Shown here: positions 39,858 to 54,800 of the stretch, piece by piece
Numbering within the stretch: position 1 is the stretch's first letter
Layout: every line of letters begins with the position of its first letter
Assembly (NCBI RefSeq): GCF_003073045.1
Contig: NC_037592.1
Span: 15,891,844 to 15,955,843 of the forward strand
DNA from: Pomacea canaliculata
Taxonomy: Eukaryota > Mollusca > Gastropoda > Architaenioglossa > Ampullariidae
Direction: 5' to 3'
Length of the DNA stretch: 64,000 bases
Notes under the pieces: generated by a model
Seen by the model: only the letters and a program-made list of their open reading frames with translations
What the model was told of the DNA's origin: nothing
Database searches by the model: none
Position numbers and translations under genes: made by a program

Positions 39858-42800
39858 TCAGTCATAGTATAGCTTCAGATATGCCAGCTTCCGTTGATAT
39901 TTTTTTTCCTCTTTTGTGCTGTAAAGCTGTTGACAGAAAGTTTAACATTAAGAAAATATGTCAGAACATGAATGCAGTCAAGTAATTAACATAAAAATAG
40001 CTAAATGAACTTTTGAAAACATAAGATCTTCATTACTTTTATGGCAGTATTCAAGGGACAGGATCTTAACATTTACCAAAATAGAAGAAAATGGTTAAAA
40101 GTCTCCATAAAAAGGTGCAAAGAGATAAAATATACTGTAGATCTTTTGTGACCAAATTTTGTTTCACAAAAATAGTGTAATCTGTTTCACAGATGCATAA
40201 TCTATTTAATCTATTTAAGTAACTCCATCACACTGTGATTTGTTTGGGTTTGACACCATGTCAGGAAAAAAGCAGAAGAGTGATGGCTAAAGAGTCTCGG
40301 CGATACCCCAGACTATATGATCATCTATTTCCTGCTAAGCATGGCCAGCATAAACATACATCTGCATGAATCTGTGCACATGTGCATGCATACCTTGTCT
40401 GTGTTTGGTGGTATTGTGCTCTTGATACTGATTGCAGGCATCAGGACAGGAGCACTACCAAATGACTGATGCCACTGCACTTGCCGATTACGTGGGATAT
40501 TGTGCTCATAAGTGCCAGGCCTATGAAACAGCATGATTAAGAATCAAGACATTTCATCAAAGGAAATTTGTAGTTTTACACTGAGACATTCAACAGGACA
40601 ATGATAAGTGTCCTTTTTATAGTTTTTGTACAGGATGGGGTAAACTAAATGGATTCTTGTTTTCAAGGGAAAGGATCCATGCTCTGCTGCTAACTTGTGG
40701 TAAATGGTCTACAAGAAAATGTGGCTTTGATCTGGAAGTTGCTGGGCAGAGTGGGCATCTGCTTGCTAATTTGTTCCCCCGTATCTCCTACTGCCCCTTG
40801 GTTGGTCACACATAGACCTTGATCAAAATCTGGCACTGGTCAAGCATTGTAAATGATACCACTTAAGAGAGACATGCAGTACGATCACTCATGCAGCCTA
40901 AGTTATTACATGCTAAGAATTTTTTCGTTTAAAGAAAAATATTACAGTGGTTTTGTTTAGGTAGCACATCAAATAGACAGCCATCCTTTGACATAAGTGT
41001 ATTATATGATTTGACCAACAGTTCAATATGTGCAGCATATTGAACTTGATCCATGCTTTACCAATTATTATTATATTATTCAAGTAATAATAAGTGAACT
41101 TATATAGCACCATATCTCGGCCCTATGGGCAATCTCATTGCGCTTTACGGGAAAAAGGGAAATGCATGGACATATGCAGTACAAAATAAAATTCTTGTCA
41201 ACAGAATACCATATGAAATGAAAGATATGTAGCCAGAAGTTGTTCCCAGTTTTCACAATGCATTTGAAAAATTCTTAATCAGGCTGTAAATGCTCCTTTC
41301 CAAACTGCAGGTTCAGTCATAGAACGGATCTAGTAGGTGAAGGTATTTTTTTTTTTTTTTTGGGGGGTGGGGGGGCTGCTGTTTGGGTAACCTGCAAAAA
41401 GTCTCTTTGAAAAACAAAAGCGAGTTCACAAGCTGTTGAAAGAATAGCAGAGCAAATCCGCTGAAATAATATTTTCAATACTTTCAAGTATAATAAAGAC
41501 AATAATAATTCACAAAAAATAGCAAATTTCTTAAGCTAAACAATGCCATATATTGCATGGATATTTTACCATCTTGTATCGAATTTGGCTGACAATAGTA
41601 AGTGACTTGAACCAAAATCTGTTGTCACACACAAAAAAAGGTTCAAGGAGCATGAAATTTGAAACACACTGTTTCACACAATAAATGAATGCAATATATT
41701 AAATACTTGTGGAATACTACTGGAGGTAATGAAAAGGCAGATATGCTGTTAAATATGCAGTAAACTGATGATGAAGCAGTGTAAATGGATATAAAGATGT
41801 AACTTTTATACAAAACATCCTCACCCAGGGATGACATCCATTATATTCCTTTTATTAACAGGAAAGCGGTCAGAACCTGCAAGAAAGGGTTTTTTACAGC
41901 TTGTAAAGGGACGAGGTTCTGAGTGATCCTCCTGGTATTCCCATGAAGATGGTGACTGGAACTGAAATAAAGATGATCAGCAAAGATCATGTAAATGGTG
42001 TTCTTTATGATCATGGATTCATCCTTACATGAAAAATATTTGGCTGTATATCACTGTATAATTTATCTTCATGAACTGCAGTAAAGCATGTTGAGCTTTA
42101 GTAGGAATAGCACTATATAAAAGTGCTTCATTATTATTGTTATGATTACTATTGACTGTACTTCTCTGTTATTCATCAATACAGCTTGTTTGGGTAAGCT
42201 GACTTACCTTAGTAAACGGTGTAAAACGATTTGCCGTTCTAGCACCCAGTGTGTATCCTTTGCTACTTATGATTTTGTTGTTGAGGACATACATGAAATT
42301 AGTTTTCTGCAAAAAGTAGGTAGACTTTATTAGCACAATCTTAGAAAAACTTGGAGATACTTTAACCACTGATGAAATCCTTTACTTAAATAAAGAGTCA
42401 ATATAAACTAATGTATTTTTATCAACAAACAAGAGGGTCTTAAAACATTCAGATTATGAAGTAAAAAATATTGTTTTTAAACATGAACTTGGTCAGTATA
42501 GGATTTCTTATTTCAGTCTTCGAGAACAGTATTGTGTCTTGTAAACCCCCTTTCAGATTCTAACATGTTGAGAAGGATAGCAACTTTCACATTACTATTA
42601 AATATGCATACAAAGGAATGATATATTTTCAACTTCTTTCATTTTTCTTGGAGTACTGTTGCAACAGGAGTAGCTATATATAATCACCAATCTTACCTTC
42701 ATTGACCATTAATTTTTTTTAATGCTTTCATATCTGGGAAATTTTAACTAAAACTACAGTTGGTTCACGGAGTTAAGGGTCATACAACCCCTGTGAATTC

Positions 42801-43333
42801 TGAAAACCGATCGTGTTTTCTTTTCTGAACACATTTCTTGAATGGACGAGTTCACCAAGCTTATATACAAAATTTACAAGATTACTAATACAAACTTCTT
42901 CATTATTGTAGCAGCCTGGACCACGATTTGGTGCCCCACGAATAGGGAGCATCTCATTTCCAAATCTGTTGTAGGGTGTATTGAAAGGATACATCTGCCG
43001 ATTTGAAGAGGCTAAAAAGGCTACGCCTGTTTTATGTTGCTGATGAACTGAAAAAGTGATAGAAAATATATTTAACAAAATAAAATTAAGATCAATTAAA
43101 AAAATAAGCAAAACATATCGTCAATCAATTACTCGTTATGCTACATCAGTCTTTACTTTTTAATTGTTTCATTTGAAACTTTTTCCGAGCGGCCAGTTCA
43201 AATTTTCCTGGACTAAAAGTGTGAGAAGGGTGACTATAGAGATAGATCGACATATGATCAGTTTCCGTAAACTTAAACTGGTTTAGAGCACAGTATTCTT
43301 CTCAAAGTTTTATGTACAATACTTACCTTCCAT
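39858..43333 (-). CDS. PIFO: Protein pitchfork (PIFO / CIMAP3) homologue
   Basis: Pitchfork localises to the base of primary cilia in mouse, promotes cilia disassembly with Aurora A, and belongs to the ciliary-microtubule-associated (CIMAP) group. Six minus-strand exons: 43333-43327 (ATG GAA G), 43047-42896, 42306-42208, 41961-41825, 40520-40394 and 39926-39858 (TGA); phases 1, 0, 0, 2 and 0; all GT-AG; 196 residues (human about 190). Landmarks recalled from the human protein: LPIRGAPNRGPGCY (human VPLRGSPHRGPGCY), SKGYTLGARTANRF (IKGYTLGARTAVRF), a PGTYEHNIP repeat with QWHQSFGS, and the end RKLAYLKLYYD (human RVAYLSLYYN). The first exon contributes only two codons plus one base; the start is chosen because the phase fits and no longer upstream frame is seen. 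It is head to head with GTF2H1. Confidence 0.9.
41090..41160 (-). repeat. SINE/LINE tail
   Basis: Read on the minus strand: GTAAAGCGCAATGAGATTGCCC, then GCTATATAAGTTCA and (ATT)n. Same tail type as near 22.7, 42.1 and 62.8 kb. It lies in PIFO intron 4. Confidence 0.55.
42078..42150 (+). repeat. SINE/LINE tail
   Basis: TAAAGCATGTTGAGC, then GCACTATATAAAAGTGC and (ATT)n on the plus strand, the 3' end of a retroposed element of the same tail family. It lies in PIFO intron 3, opposite to the gene. Confidence 0.55.
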
Positions 43334-44878
43334 TTTAGATGATGTGTTTTAAAGGGTTTTAATTCAAAGCTATAGAATACTGCAGAATAAGGCTATACTC
43401 CACAGAACACCATATTAAGTTGTAAGCAATGTAGGCGGTATCTAAGGAAGTAAGCGATACAGTCCAGTTTCCGGCGTTTAACGACAGAAAGCGGCAGCGA
43501 GATGTTAGACGTTGTCGTAAAAGCAGCACGCATGGGATACACAAGACTTCAAATCATGATGCTCTCATCACATTAGGTAAATGAAAACAATAAAATATCT
43601 TAAAAGTGTTAAGTTGTCCGTAATTTGTAGACTTCACGTAGAAGAAATCTATTTAAAATTCTGTAGTTATTGTTCGGATATAATTACTGGGATAATGAAG
43701 ATGATGAAAACGAGTAGTGACTGCCACTCTATTACGTTACAGAGACACTGTACAGTGAAGTAGGCATCTTGATACCGGCTTTACATCATAACTGTAGTAA
43801 TCAGCGTCAGCGATGGTGATCGTCATTTTAGATGGGGATATGTCTGAGTTGATGATAAGGGTTAAATGCTACAAATGTTTATCAGTAAAGAAAATAATCA
43901 TTTCGAAGGAGGGAAGGGATATGTCAGTGTACTGCTAACCCGTAATCGGAAGTGCATTTCCTCAAATAATTTCTTTGTATTTCAACTTTAATTGAATCTT
44001 TTTACTCAGTATGATGGTAAGCTTTGTTGGGGTCGGGAAAACGTCTCTGATATTAGTGGTACTTAGTCATATCACTCTGTATTAATCGTAGTAATTTGTA
44101 GCATTCATAATTATTCATTAAAAACATAGTTTATAACTCTTGAGTGTTCATGTGTTCGTCGATTTACTTCATTGACATAATTTGTTGCTACGATCTTACA
44201 TAAAGTAGATTTTCTTTAAGATATAGGCATAAAACAGGTGACTGATAGTTCTTTGCAATGGACATCATTTTCATGTAGTTTTAGTAAAAGTAGGGAGTTT
44301 TTGATTTTTTTTAAAAATAAGACATAAATTGGCTTGTGTAATTAATGAAAATTGTTTCCAGGAGTCACGATCTTAATAAATACCATTTAAAAATACAAGA
44401 AATGGCTCCATGCTTTTTTGAGTTGGCCAGAAGGTTTTCAGAACGAGCAATACTTACATTTGAAATCTTAAAGTTACGATGCACATTTTAGTTATGGTGT
44501 GGATGGGGGAAGTGTTGGATTGGTGCATAGGTGGGGAGAACTCATGAGTGTCCAGACAAAAAGTGCTTTATTCAAAGGTCAAAAGCATTATTTTCAAAAG
44601 ATATTTTTATCCAGATTTTATAATTTCATAAGAAACAAATCACTTTGTTGTTACAATGACATAACCTCTGTTATGTTTGATAAATAGTTTTTAATTATCT
44701 GTATCTTAGTTGTTAGTAGACTTTTTCTAGTTTGACAAATAGAGAGATATGCTTGGGATTGTTATGATGATGGTGCTGCTTTTGCATATATGAAACATCC
44801 AAGTCTCTTTGTGCTTAGGTGTGACTGATAAAGTCAGTATTCTCACACCAAGAAACACAAAAACAGATATTTGACATA
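43334..44878. promoter_or_regulatory. Divergent promoter region PIFO/GTF2H1
   Basis: About 1.5 kb separate the two start codons of oppositely oriented genes. No coding exon is supported between them; both 5' UTRs and probably a shared or back-to-back promoter lie here. No TATA box or CpG-dense block stands out. Confidence 0.45.
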
Positions 44879-47800
44879 ATGTCAAAGTCATCAGAAGAGG
44901 TCTTGCTTGTCATTAAGCATGTTCGCTATAAGAAGACTGAGGGTACTCTGTATATGATGGGAGAACGGATGGCATGGATGTTGGAGTCAAAAAATGTTTT
45001 CAGCGTCAGTCATCTTTATGCAGATATTAAAGGTAAGTGAATGCTATCTATGATCTTAATTCTAAGTTTCAACAAATAAAATATAGACTGAAAATATTTG
45101 CATCCAAAATATTTAGGAAAGTTATAAGACCAGAATAATATATAGTTTACAGAAATTTTTGACTTCTTTCAACAAGGTAAGGTGATCTGAGGGAGATTTT
45201 TGTTTGGGGTTTTTCCCCCACAAATGATATGTTTGTTTTTACAGAAATTACTTTTCTTAGCATCTAAGCTTGGTAACTACAGTCAAAGCATGATGATGCT
45301 ATAGGTATAGTATTGCTCTAATTATATTTAAATGTGTTCTTCAGTCCAGAAGATCTCCCCTGACAGCAAAGACAAGGTGCAGTTGCAGGTCGTTATGCAT
45401 GATGGAGGTGCAAGCACCTTTCAGTTTGCCAATCCCAAGGGCCGTACAGCACAGCAAGAGGATAGAGAATCTGTAAAGGAGCTGCTACAGCAACTGCTGC
45501 CACAGTTCAGGCGCAAAGTGTCCAGTGAGCTAGAAGTCAAAAACAAGTATGGGGTTGCTGATTACATTGTCATATGTTGTTTATTTGAGAGAGAGGGAGA
45601 GAATTCTAATGGGTATTTGAGCCTAGGGCAATAAACATTCAAATAAGAATCAAGCAGGTTAGTTAATTATCAGATTTGATCATGGAAAGTGTTGAAAAGA
45701 TCTGTTTAATCTTTCCTCTGTATCTTTTAAATTACAGATGAAGTTTTTCATTAAATTTTTGTTGTGAAGAGTTGTTGATTGATTTTACCCTAAAAATCTG
45801 TCTTCTCTCCACCTCTACTCCACTGTGTCCTCTTAGGCTTCTGCAAGAAGATCCTGAACTGTTCCAGCTGTACAAAGACTTGGTGGTGTCACAAGTTATC
45901 ACTGCTGAAGAATTCTGGGCTAGCAAAGCTCATGTAAGGGTCTTAGTTGAATTGTCATGATAGTAGCATGTTAATTACTGATGCCTTCACAAATGTTTTT
46001 GTCCCTTTAAAAGTTTGACTTAAAAGAAAGTTGGAAAAATACTTCCATATGAAGGACATACGTGGCTAGCAGTTTAATGAGTTTACTTCCTTCCTGAATG
46101 AAAATAGTTGCTTAAAAATGGAAAGTTATATATATATATTCTATATTGAAATAGAAAGAGTGCATTTAATGCTAGATTTTTGTAATGTTATCATCAAAAT
46201 ACATTAAAAATAGGTGTTTGCAGTATTTGCTACCAGTATATCCAAGATTCAGATGGCACTTTTTAAATGCAGGCATAAATATATCCTTTGCTACCTTCAT
46301 TGCACATCATGGAGAGTGACTGTCTTTAAGGGAGACTTTTATCTTAAGAACATTATCATTGCCCAAACAAAAATTGGTATGCATCAGCCACTAGACAGAA
46401 GGTCTAAAGGGTTCTTGTCAAAGAAACGCAATGATGAATTTGTTGTATATTAAAATCATTGCCTTCTTGTCCTTCGTGCAGAAGTTTGGAAGCTCAAACA
46501 AAAATGATGTAAAGCAGAACATTGGTGTATCACCAGCATTCTTGGTAAGTGATCTCATAGAATCTTTCACATTAACACAATTGCTTGTTTATCCTGACAT
46601 AAGATCTGTACACTTTTCCCACTTTTTAAATATTGTTGGTATCTATCCATTATCATTCATATTATTTCAAGTTTGCAATATTACAACTAATTCCCACCTG
46701 ATCATGCTGCAGAATTATGCATGTTCCTAAACCTGACCACTTATCCTTCCATGTTTATAAATGTAATCCATCCATCAGCATTTTGTTTTAATATTTATAG
46801 GCCAAAAAATGTAAAAAAAAAAAACGTTACAAGCCGACTAATAAGAGCTCAGTGGCTACAACTGCTCATTAACCAAATTAATTCCTTCCCTCGCTAGTGG
46901 AGATAGCGGACCTAGCTGGTATGGCTCCACCGTTAAGGTTATCTGATGAATTTTTCAGGCTGACATAAAACCCCAAACAGATGGTGCCAACGGACTGAAG
47001 TACAACCTCACTGCTGACATCATAGAGTCAATATTCAAGACATATCCCATGGGTGAGCAAAGCTTGTTCATTACTGGTCTTACAACATGAGGTCATGACA
47101 TTAACAGGAGGCTGATTACATAGGGATTTATCTTGTAACTCATTACAACTGAGCACAACACCAGCTACAGCATTCTTTTTACGACTGTCATTTTTATTTA
47201 ATAATATAATATTGTCATCATCAGTTTGTAGTCTAGGGAAGCATATGACAGCTGAGAGCTATTACCTATTACTATAGATTTCAGGGGAAGCAACTATAGA
47301 AACTTAATTTAGCTAGTGAGTAAAAATAATTCAGAACTGTTATAAACTTTTCTTGTGATGCACACCGAGCACTATGACATGACATGGTTTTAAATTTGCC
47401 TAATTTTAGGTATTAAATAATTTTTAAGTAAATAAAGCCATTTAAAATGTCTTGGTATGCAACTAGAAAGAACAAATAGCATTAAGAAAAAGCAAATTGA
47501 AACATTCTTTAACATGTTTGCTAGACAGACTGTGAAAAAAATAACATGTTTAGAATTTTTAAAAACCCAACATTTTTTGCATAGAGCAAAGGAAAGAGAA
47601 TATTGTTTTGATATTTTTTCACTTATTTCAGGAACTCTTCAAATTAACAGCTTTTTTGTAAAACAGTTTTCAGTTATTGTATGGATGAAGTGACTAATTC
47701 ATGTTATCCATGTTTGTATTATCCATTGATAGTCAAAAAGAAGCATGCAGAATGTGTCCCCCATTCGCTATCAGAGAGTGAGTTCTGGACAAGGTTCTTC

Positions 47801-50800
47801 CAGTCACATTATTTTCATCGTGACCGTGTCGCTATCACCAACAAGGACATATTCTCAGAATGTGCCAAGCATGATGAAGAAGGTGGGCTGTTTTGTGACT
47901 CAAGATTTTTCTACAGGCTAGATCTTCTGCAACATCTGTTGATGATAACTAGACAATATGCATGTCAAAAGTACCAACTCTTGGCAGCTGGCCTGAAGCA
48001 GTCAAAATTTTCCTGATAAGACTATATTTAATTAATTCTACTAGTAATAAAGTTTGTGGCTAAACTAACCTGTAAGGTAGTTTTCTTTTACAGAAAATTA
48101 TTTGTAAAATATATAAGGGAGTAACATCACTTGCCATTGGGGTCAAGAAGATTGTCACCTGAGAGAAAGTTCAGATTCCTAAGCTAGTGAACTGTTCATA
48201 CTGCAGACTAACCCCTGCTTGATTTGTTGTATGTTTATTGTGGAAAGAGCCAGATTGTGTAAAACCGAGGTGTAACATTAATATAAACATATGAACTTAT
48301 AAACATTGGTCAACATCGCAGAAAGAACTTGCATAGAAGAGTGGTTGTTTGTTTGTCTTGCTTCTTTAGTACTTAACATTTATTTGTAAACTCTAGGTTG
48401 AATAGAATATGATTTTGTGTAATGGTACAATATATATTTCTTTTTACATAATCTGTACATTTTTTGTAGTGTTTGCATTTTAGACCATGATTTGATCTAG
48501 ACAAATGCATGTTGTTGATTTATATGTGTATCCCTGTGTTTTTATAGTATGCATGCCTGGTGCATGTGTGCAGAGATCAAGCAAGAAATCAGCCAGAAGG
48601 TGACCAACCCACTAGTTGATTTGACAGAGATCAAAGATGCTGCAGTTGATGAAGTGAGCTCTCTTTTACTTCATACTTTAATTAAGCATTTCTTCATTCC
48701 TTGTTCTTGTGACAGCATATTATATGAATTGTTTTTCCATTTGCACAGTTTCCTCACTAGTATTTAAAGTCATCAGCAAATATTTTGTACAGAAGACAGG
48801 GTAACTCAAGGACTTGTAGAATATTCAATAATCGTAGTAGGGCTTAGGGTTCAAGAATCAAGTTTATGTGTTGTACTTTTGTTATTTTAAATTATAGGAT
48901 TACAGAGGCATTACAGAAGACAACCGTGTCAGCACAAACATTATGAACCAGTCTTTGATTCGACGGTTTAACCATCACTCCACAATGGTCTTGCGGACAT
49001 GTCAGAGTGAGCTTCCAGCAAAATCAAGTGAAAATGGAATGGCTAATGAAGTGGAGATTGCAAAAGGCTCCATTTTGAAAGAGTCTGTCACTGAAAATGG
49101 TCGTATTCCTAAAAGGACTATTGGCGTTAGTGAAAAAGAACCTGTGCTGAAGAAGGTACACCATATTTCATTTATATACTCTTGCTGCAGGATTAACATG
49201 GCTAATGATCATTAGACCAAAATCTTGCAGATAACTTCTAAACTTCTATTCCATTTTAACTTTCTGTACAGACACATTATCAGTCTGTAGTGGAGTTAGA
49301 AGACTTGGGAAGGGAGAGAGCCGTTCCAGCAGTAAGTCTACGATTGGACAGAATGGAGCGCTACCTGCATGGTCCTACTCCTGCTTCTGCCTCACGCTAT
49401 ACCAGTACTGAAGATGCCATGGCAGCATTACACAACATCACAGAGCAGATTTCTTCCTGGAGAGACAGCTTAACAGCTGTAAGTGTCATTGATGACTATG
49501 ACACATTGACAGATGTTTTTGATTCTTTCTCCACCACTTTTTTTAAATACACTTTCAAAAGAAAAAGTTTGTGGTTTAACAAGATGGTCTGCTTCTTTTT
49601 TTTTTAATTCCTTCATTTCTTGATGATCTTAATTCATTCTTAGAGGCAGTTTGAAGTGAGATACAATGGTCTTGCAGTGGAATTACTGGTTAAGCACTTA
49701 GCAACAATTCAGTGGTGATCAGCTGTTCAGATCTTGTCTAGGGAGAACTAATCAATCTCTGCACGTGGCTGTTTTGTCATGATAATTGGGTGCCATTTGT
49801 GAATGGTAATTTAATCCTTTTGCAATTATTGCATCATACAGCTTTCTTACCTCAATACGGAAAATTTCATCAAAATTGGATTGAAATTTCTTTGATAATA
49901 CTGATGATCATGTTCATCTTATGAGTATCTATTAAAGCTTAAAGAGTTCTAGCACTTAAAGCTATAGCTGACACCACCTGCAAGAGAGAGGAGGGGAAGA
50001 GATTTAGACTGGTAGGAGAGAGTGGAAAATGTGTGTGAACACTAGGAGGAGGCTATGTTTGTGTGTGAAATACATGTGTGAAGCTCAACTTGTTATTGGT
50101 CTGTCATCAGGTTTCTGCACACCACTCACTAGGTGTGTTAGGAGAGCTCTCGCCTGGTGGGGCTCTCATGCATGGAACAACACAGCAGCAATTGCAGCGT
50201 AAGCCTCCTTAACATTGTAACCTTGTATTCTGTAAACATCTCCATGATTGTAGTTATTCTCAACCTCGTCAAAAATATTTTGGACTTGATTTATAGCATC
50301 CTCCTTATCAAATAATTTAATTAAAGAACAGAAAATTGAAAGATGTTCAGAATGCTCTAATTCCTTTTTAAATGTTTAATAACAACATGAGTGAAAATTT
50401 GTAATGATGAAAAATGTCCACATGGCAAGAAACCCTATACGACAGTAACTTACTAAATAAGGGTTATATGTTCTTTTTTGGTGCATGTTGTACATGGGGT
50501 TTTGGGGATTTTTTTTCCTGACAGAGTAATGCTTAGAACACTTTTTTTTCCAGACATGGTGTCTAAAGAGATGCAGAAAGAACTGAAGCATAATTACAGC
50601 GCCCTCTGTGAACTTCTTAGACACTTTTGGTCTTGTTTTCCTACTACCACTAAATTTTTAGAGGACAAGGTATGATAGTAACCCATTTCAGCTGTTTTTA
50701 TAGGCCATGCACTTTTACGTAGCTTTCAGAAACCTTCATCAAAGGAACCACCACCATGACAAATTGTGATTTATGATTTTTTTTTTTAGGACAAGCATTT

Positions 50801-51859
50801 TATGAAAATTTTTTGAGTATAAAAACATTCGTGTGTTATCTTTCATGAGGGTAAATAAGTTGAAAATTCAAAAAGTGCAAAACAAAATCTTCTCACACTC
50901 GCACATATGTGTGTGTGTGTGTAAAACTTAATGAAGGAATTGATATTCCTAGTTGGCTTGATTTTTGAAAAATCTGTAGTTTAGTAGTTACAGTTTTAAA
51001 TAAATTTTTTTCAAGTGTTAAATACCGTTTTACAAGAAAATAAATGGATAAAAGAATGAAGATTTTTTTGCACTTTCAGTTTCACTTTCAGGCAAAATAA
51101 ATAATGCCAAACATCAGAGATACCATGTAAATTTTTGATTTTTCAATGTTTGTGCCATTTCTTCCCTTAAAATTTCTAGTGTTTTCTAGAAACTCAGGGT
51201 GGTGCTTAGAAAAAAACAATGTATTCACTAAACAAACTTTCAAGCTAACGTCTGAAACTGTTGTGTATGCTACAGGTGCTGCACTTATATATTATGCCTA
51301 CATCAGCAGCTAATTTAAATGTTATTCAAGCAATTAGTTTAATGGTACTTGGATCTTATATTGTCATAATAACATTTTGCAGGTAGTTAAAATGAGAACA
51401 ACATTGGAGAGGTTCCAGTCAGCCAAGCTCTTTCCACTTAAAGAGCAACTGAGCCATCACCATCTAAGTGTTGATGTAAGTTTTGCAAATGAAAACACTC
51501 AACCATGCACATGCACGCCAGTGTACAATGTATGCTTGCTTGCATGTGTATACATATGCATTCTTTTTTTGCTTACTATTGATGGGTCAGTACATGGGAA
51601 GACAATGAGATATGGCATTGCTTTCATATTGAGATGAATAGAATTTTACCAAAATAAAAGAATGCCAGGGTTCTAATGGCTGAGATAATAGATTGCTGAT
51701 CTTTTTGTTTACTGTATAATTCCAGGACCAAAAAATGTAACATCCTGTGATTCATTTTCTAATTTGTTTCAGTTGATAGGGCACATGGAAGAAATGTTAT
51801 CTGGTGCCTTCAATAAGTTTGATCAGTGGCAGGCTCGTCGCATGTCTCGTAAGACCTGA
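44879..51859 (+). CDS. GTF2H1: General transcription factor IIH subunit 1 (p62)
   Basis: Core TFIIH subunit required for RNA polymerase II initiation and nucleotide excision repair; contacts XPD and, through its N-terminal PH domain, TFIIE-alpha and XPC. Thirteen exons: 44879-45032, 45345-45546, 45837-45933, 46482-46544, 46959-47052, 47733-47882, 48574-48653, 48898-49155, 49272-49478, 50111-50198, 50554-50669, 51383-51475 and 51773-51859 (TGA). All are GT-AG, phases close exactly, 562 residues (human 548). The start SSEEVLL matches human. The PH region covers about residues 1-105. Two BSD domains follow: the first around [20 protein letters not shown] and EEFW, the second around [19 protein letters not shown]. 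Then come [16 protein letters not shown], the [11 protein letters not shown] helix and the final IGHMEEML segment. AATAAA follows at 51925, 52122 and 52201. Confidence 0.98.
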
Positions 51860-54800
51860 AAGATGCTACGTACTAGCGCTAGTTTTCACAGTGAAGCATA
51901 GCTTTGACTTTCTCCACATCTGAGAATAAAAGCTATGAAATGTTGTGAAGGTCATGGTCATGAAGGGGAAAAGATTATCAAACCCATGATGATCTACATA
52001 AGCAAGAAAGAGCTTGGCTTTTTGTTAGATCTCAGACAAAGGTTTGATGTATAAAGAAGCAGCACATGTACTGCTGACTGTGTTCTTGTAAAGCAGAAGT
52101 GGGCTGTGACTTGCTGCACACAATAAACTACGCTTCAGGTGGCATGGCCAAGAAGCATCTGTTTCTGAAACACGACATGATGACAATAATACTTTATCAA
52201 AATAAATATGGAGGGGATTCAAATGTGACTGAAAAATACCAACAACGAGGTTTTTTTTTTGCATGTTGGCCATTTTTTCTGAGTGCTTTATAGAGGAGTA
52301 AATGATCTAATGCTGAGATAATAAGTGGATTATGTTTACTGACACCGCTGTGCCTACCTCTTTGCAACATCCGTTTTTCTGTGACTGCTTCATCAGCAAT
52401 TCTTAATAGCAGACACTTGTATAGAAAGACCTTAGCAGGTGGGTAGTTAACATAGTATCTTGCCACAGTGTGATTACTGATGTTACTTTCAATAATTCAG
52501 GACTGTTTATTTGTTTTGTTTCAGTAAGAAACAGACAAATTATGCATCCTCAGAAAAGCAGTGTTGTCTGTGTAGGCATCTTTTGACAAGAGAGAGAGCT
52601 GTGTTCTGGTGATACAGGGCTAAGAAGAGAGAACATTGTACCTTTATGAACTGTGGGTCAGGTGATACTGGTATGAGTGGCACCTGACATAGGCTGTGCA
52701 TATTGCAGTCAAGAAGTCAGATAACCCAGCTTTCTGATCTTTCTGAATGACAAGTATACATATACCAAGGGTTTTTTAAAAGTATTTTTGATCGAATTCA
52801 TTTTTCTTCATTCTTACATTCGCAAGCTTCATGTGTAGTTATTTCACTCATCTTGGGTTAGACAGGATTTATTCCACAACCTCCACCAGTAAGTGTCTAG
52901 AACCCATAATGTGAAATCAAAGACCACAGAATACATTTTAAGTAGATGTGCAATGCACATTGCTTGTTTTGTATGAGCCACAGCTATCACAGCAACATCA
53001 TAACTGGAAATAGAGTATGGGTGGAGTCCAGTATAATTTAAGAATACTCTACCGACAGATGATAGCAACATCAATTTCAGTGTTTGACTTTTGGATTGAA
53101 ACCTGCATCATCATTAAATGCATAAAAAATGTCTGAAATAGCTGGCAACGAAAGAAAATACTAAAAAAAAAGGACATTTATTGATAATCAGAAAGTCGTT
53201 TTGTTTTTGGCTGAGTAATGTGACTGCAACTTAAGGGTAAATAAATGCCTTTAAGTCATGTCATAGTAAGTCTTTGATACCTCCTTGAAAATGTGATGAC
53301 ATGGTGAAATAATAAATTACAAAACCATTTTACCATAGGCTGATTGACACAAATGTAAACTAGAATCTCGTTTCTATGATATATTCCTTGTCAGAAAAAC
53401 ATCTCCAAACTTCTAAGTAAGGAGTAGGAAAGTTGAATATCCAGAGAAAACTCACACATGTGAAGACCAATTAGTGGTTCTGTTTGAGATTTTGTTGTTG
53501 TTGTCTTGTCATCTTTTGTATGAAATGACATTGACTAAAACAGCAATAAGGGATTTAAGTTGATTTAATTGGGCAGTATGTCTGTGTTGAGAAGACTTCT
53601 TCTCCAGAGGGAAAAAGGTTATAATGGTGGTCTTAGGGCACTACCATTCATCTGCTGTCACTATAAAGAAAAATTTCAGCTGGAAACCTAGCCATCTCCT
53701 AGGAAACAGAAGGCGCTATGGTTATCAGAATATAAAGTTTGTGAAGGCCGAAGAATGCCTAGTAAAACAGCTGCATGGTCACACTTTGCCATCATCATGG
53801 AAATTTCAGGCCGAGAACTTTTGAGTTTCTTGAGATGTTTAAGATCCGTTCAGCTAAAATTTTAGTGTCAGCTGGTTAGTATTTTGAGAAAAGGTTTGCA
53901 ACAGAAATAACATCTAGTGAAGTGAAAATGTAGAGAAAGATCTGGGTCTGCTGCACTTATTAGGTCCCAAAGTCCCCCATCCAACCAAATTTGTTTCATC
54001 TTTGCAACATCTGTTGACAGTATCTGCCTGATAAATAAGTTGTTGGTGTTAGCAAGATTTGGGGCAGTTTCTGTTGAATGGCACGACTATGCAAAGAAGT
54101 TTGTTCTATGATTTCACTCGAGTATTTTTGAGCTGGTGTCTGTGGCATCATGATGAGAAATTTGCCCATATCCAGTGCTGGGTGCTAAGTGATTGCATAT
54201 CTGTATCTAATAATTTTTATAACAGAGTGAATACATTTTAATATGAAGATGCAAAAGAACTGATAACTAGCTAGCGATGCACAAAGATCATATGCCGCTT
54301 TTTTAAACCAACCTGAGATTGGCAAGAATCTTATCTGACCATAAACACAGTGAGACATCTTAATTATTGCACTCAGTGCCATTGACTGAGTCGGAGATGA
54401 TCATGTGGCTTGTATGCAATAAAAGTTAGTCCATTCCACTTCCTTTCACTTGTTCAAAAAGTCATCATCATTGGTTGTTGAATTTTTAGTGATTGCAAAC
54501 TGAAGACAAATTCTGAGAGAGAGACTGTGTTAATATGTGTAGAGTCTACATCATGAAAAAATTTTTGCTGTTTGGGAGAGAACAACGCCAAAGCATACAC
54601 ATTTGTTTTTAGTACAGCATAGGAACTAAATTTGACAATTATCATTTGTTGTACTGAATGCTTGCTTTGTAATTGTACAAAATTTCCTTTCTTGTTAAAC
54701 CATTAAGTGATAATTCATTTACTTTTAAATTGTGATGCATATTTTCTGTCAGGAGGAAAGTTTGGGGGATCTAAAAAATCTATGTGAAACATGTTCATAA

